DNA of 43,124 nt from Peptacetobacter sp900539645 (GCF_047807365.1 NZ_JBLOUI010000021.1:1-43124); one strand, 5' to 3'; counted from the stretch's first letter, positions 17,161 through 26,519 are shown. Made by a program: numbers and translations. The notes: a model not told the origin generated them from the letters alone.

Positions 17161-20100
17161 TTATTCGAAGTCTATATCGAAGTTCATTCCACCTATCTGA
17201 ACAGTATTTTTATCTTTTAATACACTGTTGTCAGATTTTTTATTTACTAAAACTATACCATGGTTTTTAGCTATTGTTGAAGCTGTTAATGCATCAACTA
17301 AAGTTTCTCCATTTGCTAGGTATAATTTATCTGATCCTGAGTAGAATTCGTCTATAACTTCTCTATTTGTTGCATATCTATCTTTTCCTGCTAATCTTTC
17401 TGCGTTGTATTTATCTGCTATTGATTTATTAACTACAGAAGTTCCACCAACAACATAGTATTCAACTCCAGATTTTTTAGCATGAGTTGAAGTTTTTCCA
17501 TTAGTTAATAGTATAGGAGCTTCGTATCTAGCTGCTATTGCTGAAGCTGACATAGCATCTGCTTCACCTTTGAATCCATTAACTATGAATGCATTTGAGT
17601 AGTTGCCTAATTTTTCAGCTACTAATTCTGATGTTTCAACTCTATTTTTTCCACCGATTCTTTCAACTTTTATGTTTGCAGCTGTTATCTGATTTGCAAC
17701 TTTCTGGCTTATTGCATTTTCTCCACCTATTATGTATACTTTTTTAACTTTTTTGATTCTATCCATTGTCGCTTTAGGGATAGAGTCTTTTTTAGTTAAT
17801 AGTATTGCTCCATTTTCTTTACCTGCAAGACCTGAAGCTGCTAGACCGTCAGACATTGTAGATGTTGCATTTACAAGTACTACGTTGTCATATGAACCTA
17901 GTTCGTCTGCAACTTTTGCTGCTGTTTCGTATCTATTTGCTCCGATTACTTCTTTGTGAGTGTATACTGGTTTTGAAGGTTTAGATGGAGTACTTGGTAC
18001 AGATGGAACACTTCCTCCACCAGTATTATTTCCATTTGTGAAATTATTTTTGCTATCTTTATCTGTTATAACTAATCCAGAATCAGGATTTAGTTTTCCA
18101 TTTATTGTACTTCCTTTTGTTAATTCTGCTTTAGCATTCTCTCCAACTAAGCTTATAACTGGTGCTTTATCTGAATTATTTTTCTTAGAAGTTATATTTC
18201 CTTGTAATGATACTTTAGAAGTTCCTGTTACAAGTATTGCAACATCTCCACCATTTGATAAATCTAAGTTAGCATCTTTTATTGTTATACCTGTTGAATT
18301 AGTTATTTTTATTAAAGATTTATCTTTATATCCTGAATCACTTGATAATGTTTTTCCATTAAAGTCTATTGTTACATTATTACCTGTTATTTCTAAATCA
18401 TTAGTTAAAGCAATATTTTTTTCAATTGTCACAGTTTTTCCTGCTGCATTGTTTATCGCAGTCTGTAAATCTGTATATACTACTCCATCTACACTTGCAA
18501 CAGCTTCTTCCCATTTAGCATAGTATGTTTTTCCCACTTCAAAACTTGTTATAGCTTCATTTTTAAATTCTGTATTATCATACCAACCTTTAAATATATA
18601 TCCATCTTTAGTAGGTGTACTCAATTTTCCTTCTTCTATCTTAATTGTATTATCAAAAGTACCACCATTTGTAATTGCAACTATTCCATGTTTATCACTT
18701 AATCCGGTTTCTACTCCGCTTGTTCTAGGGTTATCACTAGTGTCTTTAACATAAATAACCGCTTTACTATTCATTGGACTATTATTTTGTCCATTAGTAA
18801 CACCTGTTCCAAAAGTTCCTTCACTATATTCTACTTTTTTACATTTAGTTAGGTCCACAACTTTAAGACTTGGACATTCATAAAATGCTCTATTATCAAA
18901 TTTAGCACTATCTGCCTTTAATCTAAACAATTCAAGGGCTGATGCATAACGGAAAGATCCACTTTCACTTGAGTAATTTTTTACATCAATATCTACCTTT
19001 TTTAATGTAGATGTTTCATAACCAAATTTATATGCAGGGAAATTTGTTTCCTCTCCTGTAATTAAAAGTTCTTCTATATTAGGAAACGTATTTTGACTGA
19101 AATTAGTTGCATTTTTCCCATCAATTACAACTTCTTTTATTTTTGTATTATTATGAAACATTTGTTGCCATAAATCATCATCTTTTCCTTTATCATTTTT
19201 TAACTCTCCCAAAATAGCTACTTTTTCTAAACTGCTAACTTCGGAATAGATTCCTGTGCTTCTAAAAGGATTATCTGTACAAATTACTTTAGAATCTTTT
19301 TCAATAATAAATTCTTTTAAAGGTGAGTTTGCAAATATATCTCCATCAAGTTTTGTTTCTCCTTTAAAGGTAACTTTTTCTAGTTTTTTACAATCGACAA
19401 AGGCATAATTTTTTATTGTTTTTACATTTTTAGGTATTACTGCCTCTTCTACAGAAGTACCCATAAATTCATTTTCTCCTATAGTTTCCACTTTATCACT
19501 TAGTGTGAATTGCTTTAGTTTACTATTAGTTAAAAATCCTTTTGGAACTTCTCTTACATCTATATTTATTTTATTTAATCCAGAATTACTAAATGCATTT
19601 GAGATATTATCTCCTCTAAGACCTATTTTATATTTATCATTTAAGGTAAAATTATTTAAATTTTCCATTCCATAAAATGCATATGCACCAATATATTTCA
19701 AGTTATGCCATTTATCGAAATCTATATTGAATTTTGTATTACGTAAAGCTGCACAACCAACACCAACAAAACTATCTGGTAACCATTCTGTTAATGAAAT
19801 ACCTTCACCCAAACTTGTACATCCATCGAACATACTTGTTGGTAGATAAGCTCCAGTATATACATTAGTGTTTGAATCTTTATCAGTTATTGTTGGTGCA
19901 TTAAATCCATTGTCCCAATTTACAGTTGTTAAAGCAGAATCTCCTAAAAAAATATAATCCCCTAAATCTTTTATAGATGCTGGTATATTAACTTTCTTTA
20001 ATGCTGTTAAATTTCTAAATGAATTATCTCCAATAGAAGTAACGCTATTTCCTATTTTAACTTCTGTTATTTTATTTATATAATCTTTCCATGGTCTATC

Positions 20101-20430
20101 ATCATTATCTTTTGATACAGTAAAATCTTTCATATTTCCTGAACCATTTATAATCAATTTATAACTATTATTATTACTTTCTAAACTCCACTTTAAAGTA
20201 TCATTAGTTGTCATACCACAACTTCCGCTCATAGGAGTTGAATTCTGTTCAAAAGAAATATTATTATCTTCTTTATTTATATTTTCTTTTTCTACTATTG
20301 TTTCCTTCAAAGTATTTGATATATTCTTATTATCTTTTTCTAAGGCAAAACTCATACTAGTCTGCATTTCTAAAGCCATACATAAAACAAGTACGGAAGA
20401 AGTGTATTTTTTAATTCTTTTTTTATTCAT
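17161..20430 (-). CDS. Secreted LRR (BspA-type) cell-wall protein with CWB2 anchors
   Basis: The 1089-residue protein has a Sec signal peptide (basic MNKKRIKK, hydrophobic core, likely cleavage after SFA). Residues about 90-590 form BspA/TpLRR-like leucine-rich repeats with recurrent patterns such as TSIGDNSFRNL and TIKNYAFVDC. A Listeria-Bacteroides repeat (GYIFKGWYDN) lies near 620-660, then a beta-helix-like segment near 665-780. A proline/serine linker (SVPSVPSTPSKPSKP) leads into three CWB2 repeats (about 835-1089), recognisable by IGANRYETA, IGGKNRVETS and LAGKDRYATN, which in C. difficile hold S-layer-type proteins to anionic wall polymer. It should be surface-exposed, possibly adhesive. 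AAAGGAGAG precedes the ATG. Expression may be controlled by the repeat-containing leader upstream. Confidence 0.93.
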   Translation of the reverse strand: MNKKRIKKYTSSVLVLCMALEMQTSMSFALEKDNKNISNTLKETIVEKENINKEDNNISFEQNSTPMSGSCGMTTNDTLKWSLESNNNSYKLIINGSGNMKDFTVSKDNDDRPWKDYINKITEVKIGNSVTSIGDNSFRNLTALKKVNIPASIKDLGDYIFLGDSALTTVNWDNGFNAPTITDKDSNTNVYTGAYLPTSMFDGCTSLGEGISLTEWLPDSFVGVGCAALRNTKFNIDFDKWHNLKYIGAYAFYGMENLNNFTLNDKYKIGLRGDNISNAFSNSGLNKINIDVREVPKGFLTNSKLKQFTLSDKVETIGENEFMGTSVEEAVIPKNVKTIKNYAFVDCKKLEKVTFKGETKLDGDIFANSPLKEFIIEKDSKVICTDNPFRSTGIYSEVSSLEKVAILGELKNDKGKDDDLWQQMFHNNTKIKEVVIDGKNATNFSQNTFPNIEELLITGEETNFPAYKFGYETSTLKKVDIDVKNYSSESGSFRYASALELFRLKADSAKFDNRAFYECPSLKVVDLTKCKKVEYSEGTFGTGVTNGQNNSPMNSKAVIYVKDTSDNPRTSGVETGLSDKHGIVAITNGGTFDNTIKIEEGKLSTPTKDGYIFKGWYDNTEFKNEAITSFEVGKTYYAKWEEAVASVDGVVYTDLQTAINNAAGKTVTIEKNIALTNDLEITGNNVTIDFNGKTLSSDSGYKDKSLIKITNSTGITIKDANLDLSNGGDVAILVTGTSKVSLQGNITSKKNNSDKAPVISLVGENAKAELTKGSTINGKLNPDSGLVITDKDSKNNFTNGNNTGGGSVPSVPSTPSKPSKPVYTHKEVIGANRYETAAKVADELGSYDNVVLVNATSTMSDGLAASGLAGKENGAILLTKKDSIPKATMDRIKKVKKVYIIGGENAISQKVANQITAANIKVERIGGKNRVETSELVAEKLGNYSNAFIVNGFKGEADAMSASAIAARYEAPILLTNGKTSTHAKKSGVEYYVVGGTSVVNKSIADKYNAERLAGKDRYATNREVIDEFYSGSDKLYLANGETLVDALTASTIAKNHGIVLVNKKSDNSVLKDKNTVQIGGMNFDIDFE

Positions 20431-20474
20431 TTTTTTCTCTCCTTTATAATTTTTTCGCTCTGTTAACTTGTTTA

Positions 20475-20525
20475 CTATTGAATCTCGACACCGATAGGGT
20501 TTACAATGATTTCACTCAAAAACAT
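20475..20525 (-). CDS. Possible 16-residue upstream ORF in the CWB2 gene leader
   Basis: AAAGGGGG is followed at three nt by ATG (or at nine nt by an in-frame TTG) and a short frame whose last residues read VNPIGVEIQ, ending in TAG 45 nt before the CWB2 start codon. It is too short to judge coding, and the ATG spacing is poor; the TTG spacing is good. The rest of 20431-20700 is AT-rich leader with no clear promoter or known riboswitch consensus. Confidence 0.3.
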   Translation of the reverse strand: MFLSEIIVNPIGVEIQ

Positions 20526-20699
20526 ATTCCCCCTTTAGTTCATAAATCTTTAATTGAAAATCTACCCTAAAAAATTTATAATTTTGTTAGATTTATTTGT
20601 TATGCAATTTTTTTAACTTTTGAAATCAAGTTTAACTCATCGATTTGTTTCTCTTTTCGAGAGTATTTTTTTCATATCAAGTTAACAAAACCTTTTTTC

Positions 20700-20757
20700 C
20701 AATAAAAAAGCACAGAAAAACTATACTCCTCTATAGGAATACAATCTCTCTGTGCTT
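20700..20757 (-). terminator. Intrinsic terminator (possible attenuator) between the leader ORF and the CWB2 gene
   Basis: On the minus strand the arms AAGCACAGA (20749-20757) and TCTGTGCTT (20708-20716) enclose a second stem CTATA/TATAG and are followed by TTTTATT. It lies 42 nt past the stop codon of the repeat-containing leader ORF in its present phase. In another phase the frame runs through the first arm and stops at TAG 20731-20733, inside the inner stem. Confidence 0.75.
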
Positions 20758-20798
20758 ATAGTCGAATATATAATTTTTTGCATCAAAAGATACAGACA

Positions 20799-20873
<75 letters not shown>

Positions 20874-20903
20874 AACGGTCAACTCCTTCTGATACAAAAA
20901 CTT

Positions 20904-20943
20904 ATTATACCTATTATTATAGCAAATCATACATATTTTTCAA
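20904..20943 (-). promoter_or_regulatory. Promoter of the leader ORF
   Basis: On the minus strand TTGAAA (20938-20943) and TATAAT (20916-20921) are 16 nt apart; a second TATAAT lies at 20904-20909. The start site would fall about 20-35 nt before the leader ATG. Confidence 0.7.
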
Positions 20944-21122
20944 CTTCTTATAAATATAACTTTTTAATCTTTTTATAAACAAAATTTATTTTTTTCATTT
21001 TCTCACAAAAACAACAATTAATTAATTTATTTTTTTAAACATAAATTTCCAAACTTTTTACAAATTAAAAAATTACAAACATCTCTTAACTAACATTCAA
21101 ACATATTTTCCCTTTCTCCAAA
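20923..21122 (+). other. 200-nt tract without a single G on the plus strand
   Basis: There is no G between the G at 20922 and the G at 21123, so the minus strand has no C over 200 nt. It contains no ORF. It covers the promoter of the leader ORF and the space up to the terminator of the preceding operon. Confidence 0.95.
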
Positions 21123-21143
21123 GAAATTACTAAACTAGTCACA

Positions 21144-21183
21144 AAAATAAGGGAATGCTGAATATATCATATTCAACACTCCC
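21144..21183 (-). terminator. Intrinsic terminator of the SPOR operon
   Basis: The stem 21151-21165/21169-21183 (three mismatches, loop ATC) is followed on the minus strand by TTATTTTTG. It lies beyond element D, downstream of the last gene of the operon. Confidence 0.8.
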
Positions 21184-21243
21184 TACTTAATTCACACTAA
21201 TTAAATTATCACTACAATTTTAAAATCGGTCACCCATTCTGCT

Positions 21244-21359
21244 AAAGATGGAAATAGCCAAAAACTACGACAATCTGGAAGCACCCCACAACAAATTTAA
21301 GGTTTTAACCTAACTTGTGGGGTGCTGAAGCCTGGAGTGTTTTTGGCTATGACATCTTT
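21244..21359 (-). repeat. Dispersed structured element, copy D
   Basis: The outer stem consists of AAAGATG/CATCTTT (21244-21250 with 21353-21359) and a 12-bp perfect part (21254-21265 with 21339-21350). The inner stem is GCACCCCAC/GTGGGGTGC (21281-21289 with 21317-21325). Conserved strands on the minus strand are CTCCAGGCTTC and TTCCAGATTGTCG. It ends two nt before the stop codon of the 104-residue gene; no U-run follows it, and a separate terminator lies downstream. Confidence 0.85.
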
Positions 21360-21361
21360 TC

Positions 21362-21676
21362 TTACTGTAAATCATTCAGTAATTCTTCTATATCCATATC
21401 TATTTCTTCATCAAAGTCATCCAAGTCAGTTTCAAATTCAAGATACTGAGTATCTACATCCGCATCGTCATCGATATCACTTATCTCGATACCAGATGCA
21501 AAATCATTGAATATACCTGACTCTCTATCATCTGTATAATCAGAAAGATCCCCCTCCTCATAAAGAGGGTTTTCTAACATCTTCTGATCTAAATCTATCT
21601 CATGATAGTGTGAAAGCTCCTCTCCACTACCAAGCTCTAAAAATCTATAATTACCTTTCCAAATATTTCTACTCAT
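21362..21676 (-). CDS. Small acidic hypothetical protein, 104 residues
   Basis: I do not recognise the family. The protein is strongly acidic, with DIDDDADVD and FDEEIDMDIEE near the C-terminus, no signal peptide and no cysteine. The start is ATG 21676, seven nt after GGAGGT; it overlaps the end of the upstream gene by eight nt (ATGAGTAG), so the two are translationally coupled. As the third gene of the SPOR operon it is likely to act with that pair. Confidence 0.8.
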   Translation of the reverse strand: MSRNIWKGNYRFLELGSGEELSHYHEIDLDQKMLENPLYEEGDLSDYTDDRESGIFNDFASGIEISDIDDDADVDTQYLEFETDLDDFDEEIDMDIEELLNDLQ

Positions 21677-23666
21677 ATCTACCACCTCCGATAAAGAATT
21701 TATTAGAATCTATACCGCTTATTCCTTTATCAGCAGTCTTATAAATCTGGTCTATGATTTCTTTTCTTCTAGTATCATCTTCCTCAGAGTACATAAGCTG
21801 CCCAAAGGCATACATTTCTGTAATCTCATCAAATAAAATTTCCTTAACATCATCAGCTTTAAGCTTGTCGTATTCGTGACCTAGCTTAGCAAATACATAG
21901 TATAGTTTTTCATTCATTTCTCTTATGTAGTATGGGTACATATTGTCTATAATATGGTTAAGCTTTTTAAGAATTTTTTCCATAAATAGGTTTAATTTAT
22001 CGCTTTCGTTTTCTTTAAGCATTCTATAGACATGTCTTCTTCTATCGCTAGGAGATAGGACAAAGTCTAGGTTTCCTAGTATTATCTCGATATCATTTAG
22101 ACCGTCTTTTAGCATATATGCTGTGTCTGCAAATGTATCTCCAAACATTCTGTATATGCTTCTATCTGGTTTTATATCTTCTCTTTCAAATAATTTTTCT
22201 CCACTTTTTTCGATAACATCAGGCATATACACACTTAATGTATCTATATTTTCTTTCTGCACCTGAATTTCATCATAAAGCATATTTGCTAGATTTATTC
22301 TAACCTCATCAGTTATATTATCCTGTTCAAGAGTTTCTTTTACAAATTTTCTTACGTTATAAAGATCTGCAAAGAAGTTGTACATTATCATATCGTTCAT
22401 AGCTTTTGCCCAGTTCCGATATATTTCTTTATTACTAGCTTCTTCAATCATATCTTTTTTAGAGCTTAAAAATACATCTCTTAAAAGTTTTTCAACCATT
22501 CTTGTTTTTAGGTATACTCTTACATACTCATTTTTAAATCTTATATCTGTAGCAGAATAGTCTTTGTGTATTTTTTCTTCGTCGCTCTCTTTTATTGTAA
22601 TGATATCAACTATATCCTTATCTGGTATAGCCATTATTTCTTTTTCTTCAGATTTCATAAATCTAACTATTCCATCTTCAGCTCTTACAAATAATGGGTT
22701 ACCAGATTTTGTAAATCCTATATCATTTCTTTCAACATCTGGGATAGAGTTTATATCCATTATTTCTTTATTTTTATCGCTTAGGTATAATCTAAATATA
22801 TTCTTTCCATCGTATATTATGTTTTCTCTACCAACAGCTATTCTTCTGCAATCTTCAAATTTTACAGATACTACATTTTTCTTAGTTTTTTTGTTTATTA
22901 GGATAAGATTGTCCGCATATCTAACTAGCAGCATATTTGAATTATTGTAGTCAAATCCTCCAATATTTCCAGATATTCTACTAAATACTATATCGCTATC
23001 TGCAGGAAGATTTCCTATTTTTCTGTTTCCAGCTACCATTTCTTCAAATCCTCTTGGTAGAATTCTATTTATATTATTTGCAAATATCTGTACACTTCTA
23101 GCTATTATTGACTCTCTTTCTATGTGGAAATATCCCTTAAATGAGATCTGGCTTCCTTCTATTAGGAATCTTTCTATATCATCGTAGTATATTTCAAATC
23201 TATTTTTCCCTCCGATGAATACAAATTTTTCATGGTCTTTATTTATTCCACCCATATATACTTTATCGTCGTCTAATACGAAGAAGCATTTGTCGTCGTT
23301 TATTTCAAAGATAAAATCTCTCTGGTTTTTGCATATTAGAGAGTAGTCTTTTATACTCATTCTTATTTTTAAATTTCCAGGAACTTCTTTTGATCCTCTA
23401 CCACTATCTACAAGGAATGGAACATTTTCGTCGTATATTAGTATCTCCTCTTTTTCTAAAGAAGCAGATAGTTTTATTTTGTGTTCTGAGTAGCTATATA
23501 CATATCTTGTCCCACTATCAGACATTGCATCGTCATCATTTCCGATTATTATATTTCCCAAATTTGTTATGAATAGCTTTTTGCCAGCAGATGAGTATCT
23601 ATTGATTCCCTCTAAGCTGAACCCTTCAGATAATTCATATATTATTTTTTCGCCTAGTTTTAACAT
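21669..23666 (-). CDS. Hypothetical 665-residue protein of the SPOR operon
   Basis: I do not recognise the family. No signal peptide or membrane segment is visible. The first ~370 residues are rich in short beta strands with turns (for instance KLFITNLGNIIIGNDD and KVYMGGINKDHEKFVFIGG), suggesting a propeller-like or repeated beta domain. The last ~280 residues are helical (NDMIMYNFFADLYNVRKF, DRRRHVYRMLKENE). The ATG is chosen nine nt after GGAG; an earlier TTG is unsupported. The gene lies between the SPOR-domain gene and the small acidic gene, with a hairpin in the 89-nt gap upstream. Co-transcription suggests an envelope or division-related job; this is inference only. Confidence 0.75.
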   Translation of the reverse strand: MLKLGEKIIYELSEGFSLEGINRYSSAGKKLFITNLGNIIIGNDDDAMSDSGTRYVYSYSEHKIKLSASLEKEEILIYDENVPFLVDSGRGSKEVPGNLKIRMSIKDYSLICKNQRDFIFEINDDKCFFVLDDDKVYMGGINKDHEKFVFIGGKNRFEIYYDDIERFLIEGSQISFKGYFHIERESIIARSVQIFANNINRILPRGFEEMVAGNRKIGNLPADSDIVFSRISGNIGGFDYNNSNMLLVRYADNLILINKKTKKNVVSVKFEDCRRIAVGRENIIYDGKNIFRLYLSDKNKEIMDINSIPDVERNDIGFTKSGNPLFVRAEDGIVRFMKSEEKEIMAIPDKDIVDIITIKESDEEKIHKDYSATDIRFKNEYVRVYLKTRMVEKLLRDVFLSSKKDMIEEASNKEIYRNWAKAMNDMIMYNFFADLYNVRKFVKETLEQDNITDEVRINLANMLYDEIQVQKENIDTLSVYMPDVIEKSGEKLFEREDIKPDRSIYRMFGDTFADTAYMLKDGLNDIEIILGNLDFVLSPSDRRRHVYRMLKENESDKLNLFMEKILKKLNHIIDNMYPYYIREMNEKLYYVFAKLGHEYDKLKADDVKEILFDEITEMYAFGQLMYSEEDDTRRKEIIDQIYKTADKGISGIDSNKFFIGGGRYE

Positions 23667-23715
23667 CGGTATCAACTCCAACCTAAAAAAATTTTAAAGT
23701 GCTTTTTTTAAAATT

Positions 23716-23743
23716 ATTGCTGCCTGATAACTCAGACAGCAAT
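23716..23743 (-). terminator. Intercistronic hairpin, possible partial terminator
   Basis: A 12-bp stem with one mismatch (ATTGCTGCCTGA/TCAGACAGCAAT, four-nt loop) lies between the SPOR-domain gene and the next gene. The tail AATTTTAAAAAAAG has only a short U-run, so readthrough or mRNA stabilisation of the first cistron is likely. Confidence 0.55.
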
Positions 23744-23755
23744 ACTATTTAATTA

Positions 23756-26245
23756 TTATTCAGTTTTTTCAGCCATTATTTCTTCATAAGTCTGGTCTAT
23801 TATTTTTGAGTAATCTGTGAAGTTTTTTCTAGATTTTAACTCTTCTTTTAATGCGTTGTACGCTTCTTCTACCTGTGCTTTGTCCATAGTTTTAGCTTTT
23901 AGTCTAAAGTCTTCTATTTTTAAGTCACAGTATCTATCGTATTTTTCTATGTATCCATCGAAACCTTTAGCTTTTATAGCAGATAGCTGTTTCTGTGCTT
24001 CTGAGTATACACCAGTATCTCCACCTACAAATACTTTGTAGTAGTTTCCGATTTTTATCATTTCACCTTTTAATCCTTTTTTATCAAGGTTTGTTATTAG
24101 GCTTTCAGCATGAGATTTTTCTTTTAATGATCCAGCATAAACTCTGTAGTATTCTCCACCCTGTTTAGCTTTTTCCATTTCTTCTGCTCTTTTAGCTTCT
24201 TCTGCTGCTATTTTTTCAGCTTCGGCTTTCTTTCTCCGCTCTTCTTCTTTTTTCTGTTCTTCTAGCTGCTGTTCCTGTTTTATCTGCTGCTGTTTTTCTG
24301 CTTCCTGCTGTCTTTTTCTATTTATAGTTAGGAAGTATCCACCTGCAGCTATAGCAACTATAAGTATAGCTATTATGAAGTCTAGTTTTTTTCTAGATTT
24401 TTTGTATTCTTCGTCTTTAACAATTACTACTTCTTCTTCGATTTCAACATCGTCACCTTCGTAATCGTCGTCAACATATTCTACTTCTTCATCATCGTCG
24501 TAGTATTCTTCTTCATTATCTTCATATTCTTCATCTTCAGAATCGTCTTCATCAGACTCTTCATCATCGTAATCTTCTTCTTCGTCTTTTTTTCTTCCAA
24601 ATATAGAGAATATTCCTCTTTTCTTAGGTTCTTCTTCTATTTCTTCCTCTTCTTCTTCAGCCTCTTCATTTATTCCAGCTATTCTAGATATTTCCTGTAA
24701 GTCGTCCTCTTCTGTTTCAACTGATTCATTATCTGCAGCCACTTCTTCTACTGTTTCTTCAGCCACATCATCGTAATCAGTATCTTCATCAGCTTCAACT
24801 TCAGATATTTCTTTTTTAAGTTCATCTACTGCTTTTTTAGCTCTTTCAACAGGATCATTTAATTTGTCAGCTTCTTCTTGTTTTAATCTTTCAGCTCTTT
24901 CAGCTTCTAATTCCTGTCTTTCTATATTTCTTATAGCTTCTCTTCTTCTTCCAAGGTCAACGTGTATTTCGTGGTCATCAGCTTCATTTGAAGGAACTTC
25001 CACATCTTCAGCCGCTGCTTCTTCTACAGTTTCTACTATTTCCTCATCAACTGCATCTTCAACTACTTCTTCTACCTCTTCTTCAACTATTTCAGGCTCT
25101 ACTTCTTTTACTCTAACAGCTGGTATTACTAAAGAAGGGTCTATTCTTCTAGATAATTTGTTTCTGAACGGCTCTGATTTATCGGCATTTTCAAGCATAT
25201 ATGCGTATTCGTCCATGTCTACATCTGCTGGAACTGTTCTTTTTATAGTTGCAGGAGTTGTAGCTTCTACGCAAGATTTATTATCTCTAAAGTATTTACA
25301 TGCTTCTTTCCAAGTATCAAGTTCTATTAATTTTCTATCTTTTATTATTGCAGTTAAGAAGTCGCTGAAGTTTTCTTCACCAAATTCACCTGCTACAGTA
25401 AGTCGCATAGCACCTTCTATTAGGCTTCTACTTTTTAAGAATTCTAATAAAACTGTAGCTGCTGCAAAGTCATATATAACTCTTCCACCAAATCCATACG
25501 CTTCATCAGCTTCTAGATTTTCTAAAGTTAATATTCTTTTGAATTCTTCTTCTATAGTATCGTTAAGTTCTGCATTAGATATAAGTTTTACTCTTCTTAA
25601 AAATTCAATATCTACTATGTTCTTTTCTTCATTCTGTTCAACGTGCTGTTTTTCATCCGCAGTTTCGTCTTTTTTAGATCCACCAGCTAATATTCTATTA
25701 ACTATAACTATAATTTCTCTTTTTAGCTCCATTCTTGCATCTGCTGGATTCATAAGGAAGATTTCAGCACTTTCTTCTTTTCTAAGACTAAGCTCTCTTA
25801 GAGTCATAGTTAAGACTTCCATATATATGTTTAAAACTTTGTAGTCTTTCTGAAGTCTTTTTATCTTTTCAGAGTTATCCATTTTATCATAGTAGTTGAA
25901 ACTCTGAAGGTCTGCCTCTTTTAAGTTTTCTATACCGTCTCTTTTTGCTATGTTTATGTATTTTCTACATTTAGCATTTATAAGCTCTATATCGCTTTCT
26001 AATTCATCTATATCCGGAATATATTTTTCAAGTATCCATTTTGATATGATTGGTTCTGTATTTCTTGATAAAGTCTTATAAAATAGTACGTTATATTTTA
26101 ATAATTCTATATATTTAACTTCATTTAACTCAACTTTTTCAAATTTTTTATTTAGTATGTTGTCTAATTTTTTGTTTGTTTTACTTTCCTGTTTTAAAAA
26201 TCTCTGTGTTACGTTTAAAACAGTTCCTTTTATTATACTATTCAA
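23756..26245 (-). CDS. Single-pass membrane protein with acidic linker and C-terminal SPOR domain
   Basis: The roughly 829-residue protein has a large helical cytoplasmic N-terminal part (1-370), a long strongly acidic region (about 400-600, many EEE/DDE runs), one membrane helix (FIIAILIVAIAAGGYFL near 623-640) and a charged coiled coil (645-695). An extracellular SPOR domain follows (about 697-772: YYRVYAGSL, GNYYKVFVGG), then a helical tail. SPOR domains bind denuded septal glycan, so a role at the division site or in wall remodelling is inferred. Start: a TTG at 26245 lies eight nt after AAGGAG, while the GTG three codons earlier overlaps that site. It heads the three-gene operon. Confidence 0.85.
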   Translation of the reverse strand: MNSIIKGTVLNVTQRFLKQESKTNKKLDNILNKKFEKVELNEVKYIELLKYNVLFYKTLSRNTEPIISKWILEKYIPDIDELESDIELINAKCRKYINIAKRDGIENLKEADLQSFNYYDKMDNSEKIKRLQKDYKVLNIYMEVLTMTLRELSLRKEESAEIFLMNPADARMELKREIIVIVNRILAGGSKKDETADEKQHVEQNEEKNIVDIEFLRRVKLISNAELNDTIEEEFKRILTLENLEADEAYGFGGRVIYDFAAATVLLEFLKSRSLIEGAMRLTVAGEFGEENFSDFLTAIIKDRKLIELDTWKEACKYFRDNKSCVEATTPATIKRTVPADVDMDEYAYMLENADKSEPFRNKLSRRIDPSLVIPAVRVKEVEPEIVEEEVEEVVEDAVDEEIVETVEEAAAEDVEVPSNEADDHEIHVDLGRRREAIRNIERQELEAERAERLKQEEADKLNDPVERAKKAVDELKKEISEVEADEDTDYDDVAEETVEEVAADNESVETEEDDLQEISRIAGINEEAEEEEEEIEEEPKKRGIFSIFGRKKDEEEDYDDEESDEDDSEDEEYEDNEEEYYDDDEEVEYVDDDYEGDDVEIEEEVVIVKDEEYKKSRKKLDFIIAILIVAIAAGGYFLTINRKRQQEAEKQQQIKQEQQLEEQKKEEERRKKAEAEKIAAEEAKRAEEMEKAKQGGEYYRVYAGSLKEKSHAESLITNLDKKGLKGEMIKIGNYYKVFVGGDTGVYSEAQKQLSAIKAKGFDGYIEKYDRYCDLKIEDFRLKAKTMDKAQVEEAYNALKEELKSRKNFTDYSKIIDQTYEEIMAEKTE

Positions 26246-26315
26246 ACTATTCACTCCTTGCCCAACAAATTTATCTATAATATCAAATTTATTTATGTAT
26301 TATACGATTTTTTGT

Positions 26316-26352
26316 CAACTGACTTTGTCAGCTGTACTTCTATATTATATCA
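26316..26352 (-). promoter_or_regulatory. Promoter and adjoining palindrome of the SPOR operon
   Basis: TGATATAAT (26344-26352, minus strand) is an extended -10. Just downstream, at the expected start of transcription, lies an imperfect palindrome CAGCTGAC-AAA-GTCAGTTG (26316-26334), which could be an operator or a 5' hairpin. A TTGACA inside its edge could serve a second promoter. Confidence 0.5.
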
Positions 26353-26445
26353 TTTATAAGTCAATATTCCACTTATTATCATACCATTTTTTTAATTTAT
26401 TTTCATTATTCTTGAGTTTTATATTTTATTTTTTTATAAATAAAA

Positions 26446-26491
26446 AAACTGTTACAGAATATCTTTTTGAAAGACTTTCTTGTAACAGTTT
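26446..26491 (-). terminator. Second intrinsic terminator after rnpB
   Basis: The 11-bp perfect stem AAACTGTTACA/TGTAACAGTTT has a 24-nt loop and is followed on the minus strand by TTTTATTTATAAAAAAA. It lies between the rnpB terminator and the SPOR operon promoter. Confidence 0.7.
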
Positions 26492-26519
26492 TCAGTATAT
26501 GTTTTTTAATTTTATAAAT

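Noticed and set aside
20431..20700. c-di-GMP riboswitch before the surface protein gene, as for some C. difficile adhesins
   Set aside because: Neither class I nor class II conserved blocks could be found in the leader.
24864..25844. Long plus-strand frame opposite the SPOR gene
   Set aside because: It is serine-rich low-complexity sequence mirroring the acidic E/A/V-rich coding strand; no start signals.
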